A DNA stretch of 5,464 nucleotides, taken from the NCBI GenBank assembly GCA_027064245.1, contig JAMOPZ010000471.1, forward strand, positions 1-5,464, given 5' to 3'. Numbering within the stretch: position 1 is the stretch's first letter; each line of letters opens with the position of its first letter. A program made the position numbers and the translations under genes. Source of the DNA: Campylobacterales bacterium. GTDB taxonomy: Bacteria > Campylobacterota > Campylobacteria > Campylobacterales > Arcobacteraceae. Below are positions 1-5,464 of the stretch, one piece after another. The notes under the pieces are model-generated. The model searched no databases, was not told the DNA's origin, and saw only the letters and a program-made list of their open reading frames with translations.

Positions 1-972
1 TGTTAAAACTCCATAACTATCAAATCTTTCATCTGGAAAATCTGATGATAAAAAGAGAGTATCTTTATTTTTTATATATTCAAATAAAGCATGTAAATTT
101 ACCCTAACATCAAAACCACCATTAAGATTCATATTTATATTTTTATTATTTTTAAATTGTTTTATATCAATTATAGCTTCTTCTGCAATTAGCCATAAAC
201 AACTATTTGATAAACTTTTAAAATAATCAAAAGTTTTCAATACTGAAATTGGAAATTGAAAAGTAGTATCTTCTATTAGATTATCTTTATAATACTCTAA
301 TAATCTATTCCATTTAGGTACATCATAATACTCTTTATTGATTGGCATATAAATATACTGTTTATCTATACTTTTTATTATTTCAGGTATCTCTTTTTTA
401 TTATTATCATAATCTATATTTACTAAACACTCTTGAATATTTCCGTTTTTAACCCTAAAAATATCATAAGGTAAAACATCAAAAAGAAAATTTGCAATAA
501 TTACATTTGTATGATTTTTAATTTTATTTTCAAATGATTCTTTTGAAAAAAATAATTTTGTATCTTTTTGTGATACTACATCAAATATTGCAAAATCTAA
601 AATACCTTTATCAATAAATGGTTTTAATTTTATATGTTCGCTCCATGCCTTTATACTAACATCTGCTACATCAGTCATTATATAACGAAATGGAATATTT
701 ATTTCATTAAAAATTTTACACAATGATTGAAGTAATAAAAAACTAAACCTACCATGTCCTGTACCTAGCTCAATGATATTTATAGGTAAACTATTTTTAT
801 TTAATTGTTCAACATCTGATATAAACATTTTGATTGTTTGTGCATATCCATTTGCAACAAAATTATTAGTTGTAGCAGTAAATGGAACTGTTGCTTTTGA
901 CCATGCATCAATACCAGCATCTTTATAATAATTTTTTTGTAAATCCCATAATGGTGAATTAGAAAATCTACA
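1..972 (-). other. Domain: SAM-dependent methyltransferase, MidA/NDUFAF7-like (residues ~1488-1811+, incomplete)
   Basis: After a leader rich in aromatics (SPLWDLQKNYYKDAG, 1493-1507; AWSKATVPFTATTNNF, 1510-1525) comes a Rossmann methyltransferase. Motif I is IIELGTGHGRFSF (1553-1565) and the acidic residue ending strand 2 is D1588 in YIMTDVAD. A FAIFDV strand follows (1614-1619). The post-motif segment VIIANFLFDVLPYDIF (1644-1659) strongly resembles the 'NE.fDAlPv' stretch of the MidA/NDUFAF7 group (Methyltransf_28), and the tail GGFDVRVNLHALFEYI (1772-1787) recalls that group's 'D.T.hVdF..L' segment. NDUFAF7 methylates a protein arginine in complex I; whether this domain acts on protein, peptide or small molecule is unknown. 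It uses LFD where MidA has NE.xD. The end of the domain is beyond base 1. Confidence 0.8.
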
Positions 973-3900
973 AAACTTCTTCTGTTGTTCTATTTTTTTT
1001 ACAAATTCTGGTAATCTACTTTCAAATATAGCTTTTATAAAAACTATATCATTATCTTTAATATTATTTAATACTTCTACTTCTATATCTTCAAATTTAT
1101 TTCCATGAATATTTATAATACCTGTATTTTCTAGTACTTTATTGTGCTTATTAAATTTTTCTACACTGTAAAACAGATCTATATTTGACTCTTTAATTAA
1201 TTTTTGGAACAAAGGGATATCAATATTTTCCATCTCACCATCTTTATAATCAACAAACTCTGATGTAATAAGAATCTTTTTCCCATTTTTCTTTGGTTTT
1301 ATTAAGGATATAGTTTTAAAAAAAGATATATATCCTTCTATACCGCCTCTATTACTTTGATCATATATATAAAAACTTTTATTTTTATGCTTAACTTTAT
1401 AAAACAAACCACTACTTTTATAATTTGTACAATTTTTATATATTGATGAGCATTTTAAAATATCAGATCCTAAATATTTTGCACAGAGCAATTCCATAGT
1501 AGAGGCTAAAGGTGCATGATATTCTATAAATGGTACTTTGTATTTATATATTTTATTTTCAATTTTACTAGTAACATCCCATTCAAAATCTCTAAATTTA
1601 TACTGTAATAATACACCATTATTGTTATTAGTCGTACCACAAGTTAAAATTTTAATATCATTATATTGTTCTAATTCTTTGATGATCATATTATAATATT
1701 TACTTGTAGAATCAATTATAACTTTACCATTTTTTTGTAAAGTTGATACTATAGAACACTTTTCTTTTATAATATTTTCAATATCTCCATGTCTTTCAAT
1801 ATGCTCATGACCAATAGATGTGATAACACAAATATCTGGTTTTACATATTGAGTTCTTCTTTGAGTTTTTTGATTGGTTCCTATTGGAATTTCAACTATT
1901 ATTACCTCTGTATTATATTTTAGAGATGCTAAATTACCGTATGTAGAAGCAACTCTATTAGAACTATTTAATCTAGCATAAGTTATATACTGATCTTTTA
2001 TAAGTTCATAAAGATGTCTTTTAAAAGATGTTTTACCAAAACTTCCTGTTACTACAACTCTTTTTGCTTTTGATTTATACGATGCATATAAAGCAAGTTT
2101 TCTTAGTGCCATATATGTATTATCAACTTTTAATGTTGGAATATTATACTCTATTACACTATTTTTTTCTACCATTATAGAAGATGCACCTTTTTGTATA
2201 GCATCTAAAATTTTATCTTCATTATTTTTATTTTTATTATACCAATTTTCATAATGGACAACAAATAGGTCATTTTGTTTAATATGTTTTAAAATATGTT
2301 GAAAATTATCTATTTTAAATTCATTAGTAATATTTGTCCAATATCCACCTGTAATATTTGATATACTTTCTAAGTTAAATAAAAGATCATTATCTAAATT
2401 ATTTTTTTTATTAAAATTTAATTTTACCTCTTTATTTAATTCATCTAGTTTATTATAAGCTTTTTTATATCCATTTTTTGCAGACTTTTTAAACCATTTT
2501 AGTGCAATATCTGTATTTTTTGTTATTCCTAATCCATTTTGATATAATATTCCCATATAATATTGTGCCATATCATGACCTTGATATGCTGCTTGTCCAA
2601 AATAATGAAATGCTTTTTTATAATTGCTTTTTTTAAAATATAGATAGCCCAGTCTATTTTGAGAAATTGAATATCCACTTACAGATGCTTTTATAAGCCA
2701 TTTTTTCATTAATAGATAGTCTGTATCTTTAAAAAATCTTGCGAATTTATCTTCACCAAATTGTATATTATCTAGTGCCATTTTTTTATACAAAGAATAC
2801 TCATCATCAATATTTACTATTTGTTTTTGTATTACAGGGATAATTATTTTATTAAAATTTTTACTATATAAAATATTTTTTATCTCATCTAAAGTTATTC
2901 TTTTTTCTGGTTCTTTAATGAGCATTTTTGAGATTAAATATCTTAATTTATTTGATTTTATCTCTGATAAATCAGGTTTTAAATAGATATGTGAATATAT
3001 TTTTTGATACAATGGATATTTCTTTTTTAGATTAAATATATGTTTACCTGTCAATAAAAAAAATAGTGAACAACCTAAAGAGTATATTTCACTTTTAATA
3101 GAAAGTTCACCTTTGTAAAATTCTGGGGCTATATAGATTGGATTACCTTTTAGATGTACACTATTTACATACGGTGTAAATTGTGCTATACCCCAGTCAC
3201 ATAATGATATTTTACCTTTATTTAATAAAATATTTGCTGGTTTTATATCAAGGTGTAATATATTATTATCATTCATAAAATATAAATAATCTAGAATATT
3301 TTTAGTAATTCTTTCTGCTGTTTTCTCATCAAATACTCCATTTGTTTCAACATATTTTTTTAAATTCCCATCAGCAGCATAATCAAATATAAAATAAAAA
3401 CTATCATTATACGATTTTGCTTTATAATATTTTATATCTGATATTTGGTTCATTAATCTTAATGCTTGTTCTTCATTTTCTATTAATTTCATATATCGAG
3501 GTTCTTTGATCATTTTTAAAGCATATATTTTATTATCATTTTTATCTTTAACTTTATAGACATTACTATACCCTGCCATATCAAGTTTTGATAAAATCTC
3601 ATATTCATCAATAAAATTTTGATTTATATGTTCTAAATTGGCTTTGTAAAATCTAGATAAAAAACAAACAGCATGCTGAACACTATCTACTCTTACCCAT
3701 TGTCTTGTTAGTTTAAATCTAAAACTGTGTAATGCTTTTTTTTGATCAATATGTGGATATACTGATGTTTTACTATGAAAAGTTTTTATCAATCCTTGAA
3801 CATTTAGTTTCATATGATCCATAATATTATCTACTTTATCATCATATCCTAAATATTTAGCTAAATTATAAGCACTTACTATCCCTTCACATCTTGAAGC

Positions 3901-5433
3901 ATCATGATAAACATGATCACCATAATTATAAAAAAAACCTCCAATATAATCTTTATTTATAGCTAATGTATTATTATCTTTATACATTTGTTTAAACATC
4001 TGTTTAGTATCATTAAAAACAAAATCTATATACGATTGTTTTTTTAAACCATCTACTTTAATCCACTCCTCTATTGCTTGCATAAGCCAAGAATCTGAAG
4101 GAAGTGTTGTAAACATATATTTATACTTTATTGGTCTAATATCAACTAAAAAATCAAGTGCCATTTCTGATTTTATTCTAATATCTTGTTTTAATTTCAT
4201 ATCAATATTATTAATATTTAAATAATATAAAGCTAAACCTAACAATGCCTCACCAGGATAATAAAAAGAAAATAACTCTTTTTTAAGATTATTATCTGGA
4301 TTTATAATAGGTTTGCCATTATTAAATTTAGGATGTATATAATACCCTATCATCTCTCCACTATTATCTATTCTACTTAATATATGTCTTACTAATCCAT
4401 CTATTGTTTTTCTAAAACATTCATCTTGTGTTTGAATATAGTAATGCATCATAGCAACTAATCCTATTCCTGCTCCACCAAGTTTTGATTTTTTATTAAA
4501 AAATGGATAACAAGCAAAATTTCCTTTGTATAAATCTATTTTTAAAGTAGAAATAAAAAATTTAATAGATTCTTTTGCTTTTTCAAGATATATTTTATCT
4601 TTAGTTAATTCATAACCTTTTATTAAAGATATTGTTCCTCCACTATGTCTTAAGATATTATTATAAAGTGGATTTTTCATATTAGGATGCAAATAATCAA
4701 CAACACTATTTTTATATGGATCATAGAAGTATAAAAAACTTCCATCACTATTCATATTTTTTATTAACCAATTAATACTTTTTATAGTTTTATTATAAAT
4801 AATTTTATTTGTAAATTTACATTCTTCTTTTGGATAACCACGATCAAGTTCTAAAACTCTATCTTCGTATGAGATAAATGCTTGACTATATATTAATTTA
4901 TATGATATATCTTCATTTCTCATAAAATAAATTCTTTTACTTATGCTTTGTGTTTTTTTAGCTATTCCACATTGTTTTGATAAATAATTTAATAATTGAT
5001 TAATGCTCATAATAGATTTAGTATAACCATCTGTTGGCATAAAATATCTTTTTATATTTTTATATGTATATATTAATCCTGTTTTACCAGGTTCAAATCT
5101 ATTTTTAGAATATATATTCATTGTTGTAAGATTGTTTATATTACAATTTTTTTCCAACAGTATTATCTCAAACATAATTCTACAATTAGTTTCACTGCTA
5201 ATATCAAACAAACAAAAATCTTTATTTTTTTTCAATTTTTCTATAATTCTTTCAATTGTATTTTGAATATTATTTCTTTTAGAACCCCATCGTATTGATT
5301 TGATACCATCTTGATATAATGTAATATATACCTGAGAAATTAAAGGATTAAAATCTATTTTAAAATTTTTAGGCAATTGAAAAGTATCACCAAAAGCAAG
5401 AGAATTTCTAATATTTTTAATTAAATTATTCAT
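1..5433 (-). CDS. Giant multidomain protein: AMMECR1-like / alpha-toroid / Ser-Thr kinase / Sel1 / MurF-like ligase / methyltransferase (3' end cut by window)
   Basis: One uninterrupted frame of 1811 codons starts at ATG 5433-5431 and is still open at base 1, so the C-terminus lies outside. An in-frame TAA at 5439-5437 sits two codons upstream, and this ATG is the only start before it. Domains in order: AMMECR1-like (1-170), all-alpha toroid (195-600), Hanks-type kinase (608-860), Sel1 repeats (908-1000), MurF-like Mur ligase (1012-1480), MidA-like SAM methyltransferase (1488-1811+). No signal peptide or clear membrane segment is visible, so a cytoplasmic enzyme is inferred. Catalytic signatures survive in kinase, ligase and methyltransferase, which argues against decay. 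The likely role, inferred only, is ATP-dependent formation of an amide-linked product with phosphorylation and methylation steps on one chain. The substrate is unknown. Codon use and base composition are even throughout, with no sign of a recent fusion joint. The reading frame is certain; the biological role is not. Confidence 0.95.
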   Translation of the reverse strand, partial: MNNLIKNIRNSLAFGDTFQLPKNFKIDFNPLISQVYITLYQDGIKSIRWGSKRNNIQNTIERIIEKLKKNKDFCLFDISSETNCRIMFEIILLEKNCNINNLTTMNIYSKNRFEPGKTGLIYTYKNIKRYFMPTDGYTKSIMSINQLLNYLSKQCGIAKKTQSISKRIYFMRNEDISYKLIYSQAFISYEDRVLELDRGYPKEECKFTNKIIYNKTIKSINWLIKNMNSDGSFLYFYDPYKNSVVDYLHPNMKNPLYNNILRHSGGTISLIKGYELTKDKIYLEKAKESIKFFISTLKIDLYKGNFACYPFFNKKSKLGGAGIGLVAMMHYYIQTQDECFRKTIDGLVRHILSRIDNSGEMIGYYIHPKFNNGKPIINPDNNLKKELFSFYYPGEALLGLALYYLNINNIDMKLKQDIRIKSEMALDFLVDIRPIKYKYMFTTLPSDSWLMQAIEEWIKVDGLKKQSYIDFVFNDTKQMFKQMYKDNNTLAINKDYIGGFFYNYGDHVYHDASRCEGIVSAYNLAKYLGYDDKVDNIMDHMKLNVQGLIKTFHSKTSVYPHIDQKKALHSFRFKLTRQWVRVDSVQHAVCFLSRFYKANLEHINQNFIDEYEILSKLDMAGYSNVYKVKDKNDNKIYALKMIKEPRYMKLIENEEQALRLMNQISDIKYYKAKSYNDSFYFIFDYAADGNLKKYVETNGVFDEKTAERITKNILDYLYFMNDNNILHLDIKPANILLNKGKISLCDWGIAQFTPYVNSVHLKGNPIYIAPEFYKGELSIKSEIYSLGCSLFFLLTGKHIFNLKKKYPLYQKIYSHIYLKPDLSEIKSNKLRYLISKMLIKEPEKRITLDEIKNILYSKNFNKIIIPVIQKQIVNIDDEYSLYKKMALDNIQFGEDKFARFFKDTDYLLMKKWLIKASVSGYSISQNRLGYLYFKKSNYKKAFHYFGQAAYQGHDMAQYYMGILYQNGLGITKNTDIALKWFKKSAKNGYKKAYNKLDELNKEVKLNFNKKNNLDNDLLFNLESISNITGGYWTNITNEFKIDNFQHILKHIKQNDLFVVHYENWYNKNKNNEDKILDAIQKGASSIMVEKNSVIEYNIPTLKVDNTYMALRKLALYASYKSKAKRVVVTGSFGKTSFKRHLYELIKDQYITYARLNSSNRVASTYGNLASLKYNTEVIIVEIPIGTNQKTQRRTQYVKPDICVITSIGHEHIERHGDIENIIKEKCSIVSTLQKNGKVIIDSTSKYYNMIIKELEQYNDIKILTCGTTNNNNGVLLQYKFRDFEWDVTSKIENKIYKYKVPFIEYHAPLASTMELLCAKYLGSDILKCSSIYKNCTNYKSSGLFYKVKHKNKSFYIYDQSNRGGIEGYISFFKTISLIKPKKNGKKILITSEFVDYKDGEMENIDIPLFQKLIKESNIDLFYSVEKFNKHNKVLENTGIINIHGNKFEDIEVEVLNNIKDNDIVFIKAIFESRLPEFVKKIEQQKKFCRFSNSPLWDLQKNYYKDAGIDAWSKATVPFTATTNNFVANGYAQTIKMFISDVEQLNKNSLPINIIELGTGHGRFSFLLLQSLCKIFNEINIPFRYIMTDVADVSIKAWSEHIKLKPFIDKGILDFAIFDVVSQKDTKLFFSKESFENKIKNHTNVIIANFLFDVLPYDIFRVKNGNIQECLVNIDYDNNKKEIPEIIKSIDKQYIYMPINKEYYDVPKWNRLLEYYKDNLIEDTTFQFPISVLKTFDYFKSLSNSCLWLIAEEAIIDIKQFKNNKNINMNLNGGFDVRVNLHALFEYIKNKDTLFLSSDFPDERFDSYGVLT
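994..2400 (-). other. Domain: MurF-like ATP-dependent amide ligase (residues ~1012-1480)
   Basis: About 470 residues, close to the length of a free-standing MurF (452 in E. coli), with all three Mur subdomains. The N-terminal domain has NLESISNITGGY (1020-1031), a DLFVV strand (1055-1059) and KGASSIMVE (1081-1089). The ATPase core has VDNTYMALRKLA (1103-1114), the P-loop TGSFGKTS (1129-1136), NSSNRVASTYGN (1156-1167), the Mg2+-binding glutamate of VIIVE (E1181), then ITSIGHEH (1204-1211) and a candidate carbamoylated lysine in KEKCSI (K1225). The core continues with HAPLASTMELLCAKYLG (1306-1322). The C-terminal domain starts near YDQSNRGG (1357-1364), where MurF has its YNANP loop, and ends with IVFIKAIFESR (1463-1473), matching 'vLvKGSR'. 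Family knowledge: such enzymes activate a carboxylate as acyl phosphate and join it to an amine. Divergence at YNANP suggests a substrate other than UDP-MurNAc-tripeptide. Confidence 0.9.
2434..2712 (-). other. Domain: Sel1-like repeats (residues ~908-1000)
   Basis: Two clear and about one partial Sel1-type helical repeats lie between kinase and ligase. The clearest runs from GHDMAQYYMGILYQNG (952-967) through LGITKN and ALKWFKKSAKNG (977-988). The preceding unit contains SQNRLGYLYFKKSNYKKAFHYFGQAA in spread form over 924-949, lacking the usual loop insertion. Repeats of this kind form a curved scaffold for protein contacts. Here they most likely hold the kinase and ligase in a fixed relation or dock a partner. 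Sel1 repeats next to Hanks kinases are a familiar combination; leading straight into a Mur ligase is not one I recognise. Confidence 0.85.
2854..3612 (-). other. Domain: Hanks-type Ser/Thr protein kinase (residues ~608-860)
   Basis: The kinase subdomains are in order: a reduced glycine loop MAGYSNVYKV (619-628), the ATP-anchoring lysine in YALKMI (K640), an alpha-C glutamate (probably E654), a hinge around FDYAADGNL (683-691), the catalytic loop HLDIKPAN (727-734, with D729, K731, N734), the metal-binding aspartate in a CDWG variant of DFG (D746), the APE motif (769-771), SEIYSLG (781-787) where most kinases have D-x-Y/W-S-x-G, and the C-lobe arginine R845 in PEKRIT. All residues needed for phosphotransfer are present, so an active kinase is predicted. 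The first glycine of the loop is missing, DFG is DWG, and the usual GTP before the Tyr of the P+1 loop is GNP (763-765). The target could be the product being built, the protein itself, or a partner. Confidence 0.93.
3634..4851 (-). other. Domain: all-alpha toroid, six-hairpin/epimerase/cyclase-like (residues ~195-600)
   Basis: About 400 residues made of recurring units: an outer helix, a glycine-rich turn, then an inner helix. Visible turns are RHSGG (262-266), GGAGIG (319-324), YPGEALLG (392-399), the segment around DSWLM (447-451), GGFFYNYGDH (498-507) and RVDSVQH (581-587). Aromatic segments such as SFLYFYDPY (232-240) resemble substrate clefts of six-hairpin glycosidases, AGE-type epimerases and terpene-cyclase-like toroids. 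Conserved-looking polar residues cluster in D506, H507, H510, D511, R514, C515, E516 and again in W579, R581, D583, H587, C590. They could form an active or metal site. I cannot name the reaction. LanC-type zinc motifs are not seen. It sits directly before the kinase domain with almost no linker. Confidence 0.55.
4924..5433 (-). other. Domain: N-terminal AMMECR1-like region (residues ~1-170)
   Basis: The order of elements resembles the AMMECR1 family. There is a beta strand VYITLYQDG (residues 35-43), then a turn ending WGS (49-51) where AMMECR1 has its LRGCIGS signature. A helix (about 56-68) follows, then a strand CRIMFEIILLE (84-94). A GKTGLIYTYKN stretch (116-126) matches the 'G..G' strand, and a helix with LLNYLSKQCGI (147-157) matches the family's C-terminal 'FL..LC.KAGL'. 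The central Cys of the GCIG signature is absent here. The family's biochemistry is poorly known; in AmmeMemoRadiSam-type genes AMMECR1 accompanies Memo and radical-SAM proteins. The assignment is by eye and remote. It could instead be an uncharacterised domain specific to this protein family. Confidence 0.4.
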
Positions 5434-5464
5434 AGTTTACCACATAAATATCCACTACTAAATG
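5430..5464 (-). CDS. Possible C-terminal tail of an upstream gene overlapping the giant gene by ATGA
   Basis: One minus-strand frame is open from the window edge and would encode FSSGYLCGKL before a TGA at 5432-5430, giving the classic 4-base ATGA overlap with the start of the giant gene. A second frame is also open and would end ...VVDIYVVNYE with TAA at 5428-5426, an 8-base overlap. The third frame is closed by TAG. With so few codons neither can be proved. Either way, an upstream co-directional gene and translational coupling are plausible, because only about 30 bases without an obvious promoter precede the start. If the first frame is right, both genes belong to one operon. Confidence 0.25.
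   Translation of the reverse strand, partial: FSSGYLCGKL
5434..5447 (-). promoter_or_regulatory. Weak ribosome-binding site before the giant gene
   Basis: On the minus strand the bases before ATG read TGTGGTAAACT. The GTGG at 5443-5440 is 6 bases from the start codon and only partly matches GGAGGT. No better purine-rich site is visible in the 31 bases available. A weak site fits a start that depends on ribosomes terminating on an overlapping upstream gene. Confidence 0.3.

Noticed and set aside
994..2400. Housekeeping MurF of peptidoglycan synthesis
   Set aside because: The fusion to a kinase, toroid and methyltransferase and the altered YNANP loop make this unlikely, although the core residues match.
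3736..3743. Homopolymer runs of eight T or A (993-1000, 2402-2409, 3736-3743, 3930-3937, 5225-5232) as phase-variation switches
   Set aside because: In DNA this AT-rich such runs are expected, they are spread through all domains, and the frame is intact across each one.
3634..4851. LanC-type lanthionine cyclase
   Set aside because: The toroid-like hairpins are there, but the Cys-Cys-His zinc motifs typical of LanC (WCxG, CHG, HG contexts) were not found.
1..5433. Several adjacent separate genes (kinase, murF, methyltransferase) rather than one protein
   Set aside because: Every triplet from 5433 to 1 was read and none is TAA, TAG or TGA; the domain joints carry no stop, frameshift or new ribosome-binding site.
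1..5464. Genes on the plus strand or in other minus-strand frames
   Set aside because: The whole window is occupied by one long frame with recognisable domains; other frames could only hold shadows in AT-rich DNA.
1..5464. Mycoplasma-type genetic code because of the very low GC
   Set aside because: All Trp codons read are TGG and no in-frame TGA occurs in 1811 codons.

Overview
The window is essentially one very large gene read on the minus strand. Reading reverse-complement triplets in the frame of base 1, I translated every codon from the ATG at 5433-5431 down to base 1 and met no stop. That gives 1811 codons, and the gene runs off the left edge, so its C-terminus is missing. Only about 31 bases (5434-5464) lie outside it; they probably belong to the end of an upstream gene on the same strand. 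I see no RNA gene, mobile element, CRISPR array or terminator.

The DNA is extremely AT-rich (spot counts of three 60-base lines give about 13-23% GC). Arg is mostly AGA and Lys mostly AAA. Trp is always TGG and no in-frame TGA occurs, so the normal bacterial code fits and the Mycoplasma code is not needed. Low-GC groups such as Arcobacter/Campylobacter relatives, Fusobacteria or Clostridia would all fit; the sequence does not let me choose.

The protein is a chain of domains, N to C: (1) residues 1-170, a divergent AMMECR1-like domain; (2) about 195-600, an all-alpha toroid of repeated helical hairpins with glycine-rich turns, like six-hairpin glycosidase, epimerase or cyclase folds; (3) about 608-860, a Hanks-type Ser/Thr protein kinase with its catalytic residues present; (4) about 908-1000, a short block of Sel1 repeats; (5) about 1012-1480, a complete MurF-like amide ligase (P-loop, acidic Mg2+ residue, His, candidate carbamoyl-Lys); (6) about 1488 to the window edge, a SAM-dependent methyltransferase resembling the MidA/NDUFAF7 (Methyltransf_28) group.

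Taken together this looks like a single-chain assembly line or modification machine: an ATP-dependent amide-bond-forming enzyme, a kinase, a methyltransferase and a toroid that could bind or process a substrate. The kinase plus toroid recalls class III/IV lanthipeptide synthetases, but the domain order differs and LanC zinc motifs are not seen. The substrate and product cannot be read from this window. The combination itself is the notable finding.
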